Source of the DNA: JBAZYV01 sp041658345 | Lineage (GTDB): Bacteria > Patescibacteriota > Gracilibacteria > UBA1369 > 2-02-FULL-48-14 | Reading direction: 5' to 3' | DNA length: 64,000 nucleotides | Assembly (NCBI GenBank): GCA_041658345.1 | Contig: JBBAAK010000001.1 | Coordinates: 219,269 to 283,268, forward strand | Part shown: in pieces, positions 44,677-52,228 of the stretch | How the letters are laid out: each line of letters opens with the position of its first letter | Position numbering within the stretch: position 1 is the stretch's first letter | Translations under genes and position numbers: made by a program | The notes under the pieces: model-generated | Databases searched by the model: none | Seen by the model: only the letters and a program-made list of their open reading frames with translations | What the model was told of the DNA's origin: nothing

Positions 44677-44705
44677 ATATTATTATTTGAGCACAATTCC
44701 GTCAA
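44677..44705 (-). promoter_or_regulatory. Promoter of the putative toxin gene
   Basis: Read leftwards: TTGACG (44705-44700), 17-bp spacer, TAATAT (44682-44677), ATG at 44670. The transcript leader is nearly absent. Confidence 0.6.
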
Positions 44706-44761
44706 TAAGTTTTACAAAAAGCCTATAAATCTAAAGAGATTGACGTGTAAAAACAATAATA

Positions 44762-44791
44762 TTGACAGTTGTTTATATTTTTATATATACT
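44762..44791 (+). promoter_or_regulatory. Promoter of the HTH-Panacea gene, with candidate operator arms
   Basis: TTGACA (44762-44767), 18-bp spacer, TATACT (44786-44791). AAACAA (44751-44756) and TTGTTT (44769-44774) form inverted arms across the -35, a possible site for the gene's own HTH domain. The promoter lies on top of an upstream in-frame start at 44762, which therefore cannot be used. Confidence 0.65.
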
Positions 44792-44812
44792 TTGCTCAGT
44801 TTAATCACCACC

Positions 44813-45502
44813 ATGGACCTAATAATCAAGCTCCGTAAATCTGCAAATATGTCGCAAGAAGAGTTGTCTAAAAAGCTCGGCATTTCGCGCCCTACGCTTA
44901 TTGCGCTAGAAAAAGGTGAAAGGGATATAACACTTACGGAACTCAGAAGGCTTACAGAAATTTTTGATATTCCGTTCGACATTATAATAGATGAAGACAT
45001 TAAAACTTCACAAAAAGTCGATTCACAAAATTTTAGTAAAAAAGCTTTTAATAAGTTTTTAAATCTTATTTTGCAATGCGTAAAATATGGGGCGGATGAA
45101 GATGGCAAAATAACAAAAACGAAACTAGCTAAACTAGTCTATCTTTGTGATTTCGCAAGTTACTACAAATATTTAGAGCCAATCTCCGGCTTTGAATATA
45201 AAAAACTGCCACAAGGGCCCGTGGCTATTGAGTTTTTTGACATTATAGACGGTAGCGAATCACTAAATGTTGAGTATAAAGGTAAATCGGTAATGGTTTC
45301 TCTTCTTGAGAAACCTGATGATTCTGTGTTTACTGCTCAAGAACAAAAACTTGTAAAAGCCATCTGTAATAAATGGAAGAAGGCTAATACTCAAGAAATA
45401 GTTGATTTTACGCACAATCAAATGCCATGGAAAGTATGCAAAGATCGTGAAACCATTCCTTATGCGCTTATAAACAACGAGGAGCCACAAAACGTCTATT
45501 AA
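44813..45502 (+). CDS. XRE-family HTH plus Panacea (DUF4065) domain protein, putative antitoxin
   Basis: 229 residues from MDLIIKLR; the promoter position decides the start. Residues ~1-60 are a XRE-type helix-turn-helix (NMSQEELSKKLGISRPTLIALEKGER). Residues ~85-225 match the Panacea/DUF4065 domain (SocA/GepA family): KLAKLVYLCDFASYYKYLEPISGFEYKKLPQGPVA, then QEIVDFTHNQMPWK. Panacea is known as a widely used antitoxin domain that neutralises unrelated toxins. The neighbour across the divergent promoters is a RelE-like protein. Its stop overlaps the uvrA stop tail to tail (45499-45502). Confidence 0.87.
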   Translation: MDLIIKLRKSANMSQEELSKKLGISRPTLIALEKGERDITLTELRRLTEIFDIPFDIIIDEDIKTSQKVDSQNFSKKAFNKFLNLILQCVKYGADEDGKITKTKLAKLVYLCDFASYYKYLEPISGFEYKKLPQGPVAIEFFDIIDGSESLNVEYKGKSVMVSLLEKPDDSVFTAQEQKLVKAICNKWKKANTQEIVDFTHNQMPWKVCKDRETIPYALINNEEPQNVY

Positions 45503-48390
45503 ATCCCCATCTTTTTGAGCCAAGCGCCGGTGTAAGACACTGCGCTTAGTTTGGAGATTTGCTCCGGGGTGCCTTCGGCTACAACAAATCCTCCGGCGTT
45601 GCCACCATCGGGACCAAGATCAATAACGTGGTCGGCACATTTAATTAAATCCAAATTGTGCTCAATCACAATCACGGTGTTGCCGGTTTCCACAAGTTGG
45701 TCCAGAACCTCAACAAGCTTTTTAACATCGTCAAAATGGAGGCCGGTTGTTGGCTCGTCTAAAATATAAAGTGTTTTGCCGGTTGAACGTTTGGAAAGCT
45801 CTGTTGCGAGTTTAATACGCTGTGCCTCACCACCGGAAAGGGTGGTTGCGGACTGGCCCAAATGGATATAACCAAGTCCTACTTTTGCAAGAGTTTCCAA
45901 CTTAGTTTTTATACTTGGGATCGCATCAAAAAATTCGAGCGCTTCAGCTGAGGTCATATCTAGAACCTCTGCTATATTCTTGCCACGATAGGTTACCTCT
46001 AATGCCTCTCTGTTGTAGCGCTTTCCCTTACAAGCCTCACAAGGCACATAAACGTCCGGCAAAAAGTGCATCTCTATTTTTTTAAGCCCGTCACCCTCGC
46101 AAACTTCACAACGTCCGCCCTTTACATTAAAGGAGAATCTACCCGCTTTGTAGCCACGTAAACGAGCCTCCGCGGTCTGTGCGAAAAGGTCACGGATATC
46201 CGTAAATACACCCGTATAGGTTGCAGGATTACTGCGTGGAGTTCTACCGATTGGGGACTGATCAATATTTATTATTTTATCTAAATTTTCTATACCGCGA
46301 ATGTCACGATGAGTGCCGGCTACAACTTTGCTTCTATTAACAACCGCTGTAACTTTTTTTACCAAAATTTCATTTACAAGTGTGGATTTGCCGGAACCGG
46401 AAACTCCTGTTACACAAGTAAATGTACCAAGAGGAATTGTTACATCTATGTTTTTTAAATTATTTTCTTCCGCACCAAGTATCTCCACTTTTTTGCCGTT
46501 GCCTTTTCTGCGTTTTTTTGGAGTAGGAATTTCTTTTGTACCGGATAAATATTGCCCTGTAATCGAATTTTTATTCGCCATTATTTCTTTGGGCGTTCCA
46601 CTCGCAACAACCTCCCCCCCATGTTTACCTGCGCCAGGCCCAATATCCAAAATATAATCTGCAGAAAGCATTGTATCCACATCGTGTTCAACAACTATTA
46701 CCGTGTTCCCCAAATCACGCAGAGTTTTTAAAGTTTTGATTAATTTTTCGTTATCATTCTGATGTAGACCGATTGATGGTTCGTCCAAAACATAGAGTAC
46801 GCCAACAAGATTTGAGCCAATTTGAGTCGCGAGTCTTATGCGTTGTGCTTCTCCTCCGGAAAGAGTGTTTGCAGCACGCCCCAAAGTTAAATATGCCACA
46901 CCAACGTGTTCCAAAAACTTAAGACGTGATCCTATTTCTTTTAAAATCGGCTCCGCGATTGCCCTTTGAGTTTTATTTAGCACCAAAGTTTTAAAAAATT
47001 CACTTGCTTCCAAAATCGAAAATTCTGTTACGTCCGATATGGATTTGTCATCTATTGTTATGGCAAGTATTTCCGGTTTTAAACGTTTTCCATCACATTT
47101 CGGACATCTGAGAACTCTCATAAATTGTTCAATTTTTGTGCGAACATAGTCCGAATCCGTCTCCAAAAATCTGCGCTCCAGGTTTGGTATAACTCCTTCA
47201 AAATTGGTTTGGAATTCGCCTTTAGAAAAGCCATCTCCGGAGGCCACCTCAACCAAATATTTTTCATCTCCAGTGCCATATAAAACCATTTTTAATTCTT
47301 TTTCCGTTAAGTCTTCTACGGGGTCATCTATAGAAAATTTGTGCCTCTTTGCAACCGATTCCAAAATTTTGTTATACCAAGATAAATGTGAGGTAGTAGC
47401 GGACCAAGGCAAAATTGCCCCTTCCGATATGCTTAACTTTTTATTCGGCATTACGAGGTCCGGATCAATCTCCAATTTAGTCCCAAGTCCGTGGCATTCT
47501 TCACACGCGCCGTGAGGGCTGTTAAAGGAAAAATTACGGGGTTCAATTTCCGCCAAACAAATTTCCGGATGGTCTTCACAAGAAAAGTTTTCTGAGAATT
47601 TTTGCACCTCGCCGGTCTCATTATCAAGCACCATCATAACCCCTTCTCCATGTTTTAGAGTCGTTTCCACGGAATCCGCTATTCGCGTTCTTTCCGGGTT
47701 TGGAATCTCCACTTTTTCTCCATCGGAAAGCGTTTTATACTCAATATTAAGCGATTTCACAACGAGGCGGTCTACCACAATTTCTATATTGTGTGAGTGA
47801 GTTTTATCCAATTCCGGAATTTCTGCGATTGAATGAATTTCCCCGTCCACACGCACGCGCACAAAGCCATCTTTTTTAATTTTTTCAAAAATGTGACTGT
47901 GCTCTCCTTTTTTGCCTTGAATGAGTGGTGCAAGTAACATTATTTTTCTGCCTTCTTCCATCGCAAGGACGTGCTCCACAATTTGGCTACCTGTTTGTCT
48001 TACTATCGGCTTGCCACATTTGTAACAATGCGGAATACCTGCGCGCGCAAAAAATAAACGTAGATAATCATAAATTTCAGTTACAGTCCCAACCGTTGAA
48101 CGCGGATTGCGTGGGGCTGTTTTTTGATCTATTGAAATTGCAGGCGAAAGTCCTTCAATCGATTCCACGTCCGGCTTGTCCATTACGCCCAAAAATTGGC
48201 GTGCATAAGTTGACAGTGATTCTACATAACGGCGCTGTCCCTCCGCATAAATTGTATCAAAAGCAAGGGTTGATTTACCGGATCCCGACAGACCCGTAAT
48301 TACGGTTAATTTATCGCGAGGAATCTCAACATCAATATTTTTGAGATTGTGCATTCTTGCACCTTTTACAACTATGTGTGTAGCCGACAT
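45499..48390 (-). CDS. uvrA: UvrABC excinuclease subunit A
   Basis: 963 residues, full length. Two ABC ATPase halves: Walker A GLSGSGKSTLAFDTIYAEGQRRYVESLS (~32) and GVSGSGKSTLVNE (~660); signatures LSGGEAQRIRLATQIGS and LSGGEAQRIKLATELS; Walker B LDEPSIGLH and LDEPTTGLH. Zinc modules are CEECHGLGTK and the C-terminal CEVCEGDG...CEACKGKRYN. UvrA with UvrB recognises bulky DNA lesions in nucleotide excision repair. No uvrB or uvrC is in the window. TTAACC lies 9 nt before the ATG in place of a Shine-Dalgarno site. Confidence 0.98.
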   Translation of the reverse strand: MSATHIVVKGARMHNLKNIDVEIPRDKLTVITGLSGSGKSTLAFDTIYAEGQRRYVESLSTYARQFLGVMDKPDVESIEGLSPAISIDQKTAPRNPRSTVGTVTEIYDYLRLFFARAGIPHCYKCGKPIVRQTGSQIVEHVLAMEEGRKIMLLAPLIQGKKGEHSHIFEKIKKDGFVRVRVDGEIHSIAEIPELDKTHSHNIEIVVDRLVVKSLNIEYKTLSDGEKVEIPNPERTRIADSVETTLKHGEGVMMVLDNETGEVQKFSENFSCEDHPEICLAEIEPRNFSFNSPHGACEECHGLGTKLEIDPDLVMPNKKLSISEGAILPWSATTSHLSWYNKILESVAKRHKFSIDDPVEDLTEKELKMVLYGTGDEKYLVEVASGDGFSKGEFQTNFEGVIPNLERRFLETDSDYVRTKIEQFMRVLRCPKCDGKRLKPEILAITIDDKSISDVTEFSILEASEFFKTLVLNKTQRAIAEPILKEIGSRLKFLEHVGVAYLTLGRAANTLSGGEAQRIRLATQIGSNLVGVLYVLDEPSIGLHQNDNEKLIKTLKTLRDLGNTVIVVEHDVDTMLSADYILDIGPGAGKHGGEVVASGTPKEIMANKNSITGQYLSGTKEIPTPKKRRKGNGKKVEILGAEENNLKNIDVTIPLGTFTCVTGVSGSGKSTLVNEILVKKVTAVVNRSKVVAGTHRDIRGIENLDKIINIDQSPIGRTPRSNPATYTGVFTDIRDLFAQTAEARLRGYKAGRFSFNVKGGRCEVCEGDGLKKIEMHFLPDVYVPCEACKGKRYNREALEVTYRGKNIAEVLDMTSAEALEFFDAIPSIKTKLETLAKVGLGYIHLGQSATTLSGGEAQRIKLATELSKRSTGKTLYILDEPTTGLHFDDVKKLVEVLDQLVETGNTVIVIEHNLDLIKCADHVIDLGPDGGNAGGFVVAEGTPEQISKLSAVSYTGAWLKKMGI

Positions 48391-48474
48391 TCAAAAACAG
48401 GTTAAATTAAAATTTTCCGTGCCCGTTATTTTAGCCCGGCTTTTCTATTCGCGCAAGGGTAGATATCTTAAATA

Positions 48475-49041
48475 TTATCCGTTTGCCCTTTCCACATACT
48501 CCCCGGTTTCCGTATTGATGCGGATTAAATCGCCCTCTTCTATAAAAAGAGGAACTGCAATCATAGCCCCGGTATCCACTTTTGCCGGCTTTGTACCGCT
48601 TTGTGCGCGGTCACCACGAACGCCAGGAGTTGTTTCTATAACTTTTAGGACCACTTTTGGTGGAAGTTGGACGGAAATTGGTTTTTCGTTGTAGAGCAGG
48701 GCCATCATTTCTTTGCCATCTTGCAAATAATTAACAACATCGCCCAAATCACTCAACTTAAAGCTGAATTGTTCATAATTTTCCGAATCCATAAAATATG
48801 CCGATTCGGTATCTTTGTATAAATATTGAACATTCTTGCGCTCAATATCTGCAAATTCAAAATTTTCACCGGACACAAAAGTCTTTTCCATTACCCCACC
48901 CGTGAGCAGATTTTTAAGTTTTGTACGCATAACCGGCTTTCTTTGCGCGGTACGCATAAAAGATGTGGAAAGAATTTGATAAGGAGAATTATCTATATTT
49001 ACAACCGCTCCTACGCGTAAGTCTGTAATTGATTGAGCCAT
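48475..49041 (-). CDS. efp: Elongation factor P with an atypical tip loop
   Basis: 188 residues with the three OB-like domains of EF-P (RTKLKNLLTGGVMEKTF, PISVQLPPKVVLKV, GAMIAVPLFIEEGDLIRINTETGEYVERA). EF-P reaches into the ribosomal P site to relieve stalling at polyproline. The tip loop, normally PGKG with a modified Lys, reads RTAQRKPVM here; aligned from the fixed RTKLKN, the usual Lys position is Gln33, with Arg34 and Lys35 next to it. No EpmA/EarP-type modifying enzyme is visible in the window. TTAACC lies 10 nt before the ATG. Confidence 0.95.
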   Translation of the reverse strand: MAQSITDLRVGAVVNIDNSPYQILSTSFMRTAQRKPVMRTKLKNLLTGGVMEKTFVSGENFEFADIERKNVQYLYKDTESAYFMDSENYEQFSFKLSDLGDVVNYLQDGKEMMALLYNEKPISVQLPPKVVLKVIETTPGVRGDRAQSGTKPAKVDTGAMIAVPLFIEEGDLIRINTETGEYVERANG

Positions 49042-49090
49042 GCAAAAATCAGGTTAATGCCTGGCTATTTTAAGGATTTAAAAGAAATAG

Positions 49091-49990
49091 TCAATCCTTG
49101 CCCCCTTGAATGCGTCTTAGTTTCGTCCAAAGCTTATGATGGAAGTGATTTCTTGTATCCTCCCCCTTAATAAGTCCGTAAGCCTTAAGATTTTCTTTTC
49201 GTTTGAACAAGTAATCCAGAAAGCTGTATCCAAGAACCAAGAATGGAACCATAAAGAAGGTGAGATTCATCTCAAGCATAATATTGAAGAGCGCGTGTAA
49301 GGTAACTGCAAGGCAAAGTCCTTCTGTGATTTTTTCGTTGGCAAATATGCGGTTACGTTTCATGTGCATTACCGTGTGGATAAAATTTACAATTGGGTGA
49401 CGTTTTTGACGAATCTCCTCGGACCAAATTGGGTCTGCAAAATATGCTATTCCATAATAGTAGCCATAAATTCCGGAGAACAAAATGTGGGCGAAAGTCG
49501 AAAAAATCGCTCTGAATACAAAAGAAACCAATAGCACGTCCGTGCCTTGGTATTCCCAAATATAATAAAAATATAAAACGTTTTCTATAAAGGCAAAACC
49601 GAGCGCGGAAATGATAGAAAACTCAATTGCATCATCTATGCTACGGAAAAATCCATGATCCACTTTTTTAACAACAAGATGCTTCATGTATTCTTCTATT
49701 ATTCCAACGAACATGAATGCAAATAACGTGCCTAGTGGCAAATAAAGCAGTGGTGTAAAAGCAAAAACATCCGCCTTTATGTTATTTGTGTAATTAAATA
49801 CGTTGATTTGTGGCAAATAATCCCAAGCTGCTTTGTATAATAAAATCGGCAAAACAGATGCCATCCCAAGTAAGAATGTTTGCTTGGCTTTTGGCCTGTA
49901 AACGGGGTCTTTTTTATAGAAAATATAACCCCAAATGAATGCAGGTATAAGCGCCAAAAGTGTAGACAGTACTATTTGTGGCAGATTCAT
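49091..49990 (-). CDS. PrsW-like intramembrane metalloprotease family protein
   Basis: 299 residues, about eight transmembrane helices. GIIEEYMKHLVVKK contains the EExxK motif of PrsW/glutamic-type CPBP-related membrane proteases, and conserved histidines follow in FAHILFSGIYGYYYG and in HALFNIM. In Bacillus PrsW cleaves the anti-sigma factor RsiW; the substrate here is unknown and no anti-sigma gene is adjacent. It lies 49 bp upstream of efp and after recF on the same strand. The C-terminal tail is basic and cytoplasmic. Confidence 0.82.
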   Translation of the reverse strand: MNLPQIVLSTLLALIPAFIWGYIFYKKDPVYRPKAKQTFLLGMASVLPILLYKAAWDYLPQINVFNYTNNIKADVFAFTPLLYLPLGTLFAFMFVGIIEEYMKHLVVKKVDHGFFRSIDDAIEFSIISALGFAFIENVLYFYYIWEYQGTDVLLVSFVFRAIFSTFAHILFSGIYGYYYGIAYFADPIWSEEIRQKRHPIVNFIHTVMHMKRNRIFANEKITEGLCLAVTLHALFNIMLEMNLTFFMVPFLVLGYSFLDYLFKRKENLKAYGLIKGEDTRNHFHHKLWTKLRRIQGGKD

Positions 49991-50046
49991 TTTCTTCTTT
50001 AAACAATCTGTTTATTATAACACAAATTGTTCGCTCGAGCAAGGCT

Positions 50047-51117
50047 CTATACCTGTTTAAGTTGTCCATCTCTCACCTCAAAAATCGTAAGATTTTTTAG
50101 CCCTTTCAGGTGGGCCTTTGATGTTGTGGTAACGATGCTTTGATAGTTTTCCAGCATGGCCCCAAGTGTTTTTTGACGCTGTTCATCCAGTTCTGAGAAG
50201 ACATCATCCAATAGCAAGACCGGTTTTTCACCGGTTTTCTCTTCAATAAAGTTAAGTTCAGCAACTTTTAGTGCTAAAACTGTGCTACGGCATTCCCCGC
50301 GTGAGCCTGTTTCTTTAAGAGATCGCCCGCCTAAAAGTAAATCAAAATCATCCCTGTGCGGACCCACCCCGGTTGAGCCCATTTTTATATCCATGTCTCT
50401 ATGTGCAATCAATTTTTCCTCAAAACGATTGCGGTGATTTATGTACTCTAGGGCGAGGGCCTCTTTTGTGCCTGCAATGTTTTGATAATCTTCCTCCAGT
50501 CTTTGCATCAAAAAATCCATGAAAACCTGTCTTTTTATCCATATTTTTTCCGATTCCTCAACCAGTCGCACGTCCCACAAATCAAGTTCCCACAAATTTG
50601 AGCGCCCTTGATTTATTCTTTTCAAAAGAGCGTTTCTTTGGTTCAAAATGCGTTGAAATTGAGAAAATGCATCAACATAACCACCATTTAATTGAAGCAA
50701 AAGTCTGTCCAAATATCTTCTTCGGTCTGCAGGACTTCCCGCTACCAAATCAAGATGATCCGGTGTGAATAAAACAATTCGCAAAGAGCCAAAAAATGAT
50801 TTTGGACTTGCTATGCGCGACCCTTTTTTTACTTTTTTTATTTCCGGCTCACGTTGCATAAAAACTTCCAATTCAGTTTGTTTGCCATTTTTTTCCACTG
50901 TCCCACGAATCCTCCCGTGCGCTTTGTCCCACTTCAAAGTATCCAGGCTTTTTACGGAACGGAAAGATTTACCAAGCGCCAAAAAAGCAATGCTCTCAAG
51001 CAGGTTGGTTTTGCCCTGTGCATTTAGACCGACCAAAGCCGTTATGTGGTCGCTAAAATCGATATCAAGATCGTTGTAATTGCGAAAGTGCTGGAGTTTT
51101 AGGTGTTTTAAATGCAT
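50047..51117 (-). CDS. recF: DNA replication and repair protein RecF
   Basis: 356 residues, SMC-like ABC ATPase of normal RecF length. Walker A is LNAQGKTNLLESIAFLALGKSFR (~30), GPHRDDFDLLLGG is the family motif, the signature is GSRGECRSTVLALKVAEL and Walker B is VLLLDDVFSELD. RecF loads RecA at gapped DNA with RecO and RecR. In many bacteria it sits beside dnaN and gyrB; here it follows an HTH-phosphoribosyltransferase gene with a 2-bp gap and precedes the PrsW-like gene. Confidence 0.96.
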   Translation of the reverse strand: MHLKHLKLQHFRNYNDLDIDFSDHITALVGLNAQGKTNLLESIAFLALGKSFRSVKSLDTLKWDKAHGRIRGTVEKNGKQTELEVFMQREPEIKKVKKGSRIASPKSFFGSLRIVLFTPDHLDLVAGSPADRRRYLDRLLLQLNGGYVDAFSQFQRILNQRNALLKRINQGRSNLWELDLWDVRLVEESEKIWIKRQVFMDFLMQRLEEDYQNIAGTKEALALEYINHRNRFEEKLIAHRDMDIKMGSTGVGPHRDDFDLLLGGRSLKETGSRGECRSTVLALKVAELNFIEEKTGEKPVLLLDDVFSELDEQRQKTLGAMLENYQSIVTTTSKAHLKGLKNLTIFEVRDGQLKQV

Positions 51118-51119
51118 GT

Positions 51120-52103
51120 CTAGACTTCACTGATTATATCGAATCCTTTGAAACTGCCTGTTATTGCAAGCCCAATGATCTTGCCTTTGCACAATCCCTT
51201 TGATTTTATTTGTCCGGCTGTTTCATTCAACGTAGCGCCTGAGCCAACCGCATCATCTATTAATAGAATGTTTTTGCTCATTTTATTTTCATCTACAATT
51301 ATTGTTTTTTGAGCGTTTTCCATCCTATCCGCAAGCCGATTCAAAGTTTTTTGTGGAACAGATATTTCTGTTTTCGCCTTTATGAGTGATATTTTTTTTA
51401 GATCTAAATCTAATTTTTTTTCAAGTTCTCTCATGAATTGAATCTCTCTTTTTACTGTAGGTGGTATGAAGCCAACACTGTCTATTCTATATTTTTTAAT
51501 CAGTCTTTCTATTTTTGGTTTGATTCCCAAAATTAGCTCTTTAATTAAAATACGATTTTGGCTTTGCTTTGCATACAAAAGGGATTGACCCAATTTTGTT
51601 TTTCCAAATCTTTCTATGCTGTAAAATTCCAAATAAAAAATCTCATCCAAATGCACCTCTTTAAATGTCGACTGCATTTTTAACATTCCATCTATTAGCC
51701 CATCTTTTTTAAACGCATTATATTTGTTACAAGAATCAAGATATTCTTTTGCTGTTTTCTTAAAGGGTTGATTCGTTTTTTGGCACCAAAATGTAAACCC
51801 ATCTATGCCATTTTTACGCCCCCCTGATGGCGTAATTATTGTAAAATTCTCTTCAATATTTTTCTTACTTATTTTGTCTAGTTCTTCTACTTTGTTGGTA
51901 TTTTGTTTTTTTTGTTCCGCAACAGAATAGAAAACTTTTGGGGGTTTGCCTATTTTGCAAATCTTTTCGTTTTTTAACAGTTTTGTTAAATGCTTAAACA
52001 ATCCCTGACGACTGATATCAAAATGGTCAGCCAAATCTTTAGCTGTGGTCTGGCCCTTCACCCTTATGTATTCTATAATTTTGTCTGACGTTTCATTCCT
52101 CAT
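51120..52103 (-). CDS. Winged-HTH plus ComF/phosphoribosyltransferase-like domain protein, probable regulator
   Basis: 327 residues. Residues ~1-60 are a winged helix-turn-helix (TTAKDLADHFDISRQGLFKHLTKLLK). Residues ~195-327 have the type I phosphoribosyltransferase core: IDSVGFIPPTVKRE, then ILLIDDAVGSGATLNETA, the PRPP-binding loop seen in ComFC and in PRTase-type repressors such as PurR. The combination suggests a transcription factor that senses PRPP or a nucleotide. A large perfect inverted repeat lies just upstream, consistent with autorepression and control of the divergent thrS. The start sits within ~7 bp of a possible -10, so the mRNA may be leaderless. Confidence 0.8.
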   Translation of the reverse strand: MRNETSDKIIEYIRVKGQTTAKDLADHFDISRQGLFKHLTKLLKNEKICKIGKPPKVFYSVAEQKKQNTNKVEELDKISKKNIEENFTIITPSGGRKNGIDGFTFWCQKTNQPFKKTAKEYLDSCNKYNAFKKDGLIDGMLKMQSTFKEVHLDEIFYLEFYSIERFGKTKLGQSLLYAKQSQNRILIKELILGIKPKIERLIKKYRIDSVGFIPPTVKREIQFMRELEKKLDLDLKKISLIKAKTEISVPQKTLNRLADRMENAQKTIIVDENKMSKNILLIDDAVGSGATLNETAGQIKSKGLCKGKIIGLAITGSFKGFDIISEV

Positions 52104-52117
52104 GTCCTCATGCTAGC

Positions 52118-52150
52118 ATGGTTGACAGTTTACAGTCAACTGTCAACCAT
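52118..52150. promoter_or_regulatory. 13-bp perfect inverted repeat, probable operator
   Basis: ATGGTTGACAGTT (52118-52130) and AACTGTCAACCAT (52138-52150) are perfect inverse complements around 7 bp. Inside, GTTGAC...GTCAAC half-sites repeat. Read leftwards, TTGACT with an 18-bp spacer and TAGCAT (52115-52110) gives a possible promoter for the HTH-phosphoribosyltransferase gene, overlapped by the repeat. The thrS promoter starts 27 bp to the right. Confidence 0.7.
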
Positions 52151-52177
52151 CAACGTATTCCGTCCAATGCGTGGGGA

Positions 52178-52206
52178 TTGACAGGTTTGATCAGATTGTT
52201 TATAAG
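52178..52206 (+). promoter_or_regulatory. Promoter of thrS
   Basis: TTGACA (52178-52183), 17-bp spacer, TATAAG (52201-52206). The ATG follows 22 bp later, so the leader is too short for a T-box or other riboswitch. Confidence 0.7.
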
Positions 52207-52228
52207 TTCTTTATACTTAAAATAATAT

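Noticed and set aside
44762..44812. Longer N-terminus for the HTH-Panacea protein
   Set aside because: The codons coincide with the -35 and -10 of its promoter, so they cannot be in the mRNA; 44813 is used.
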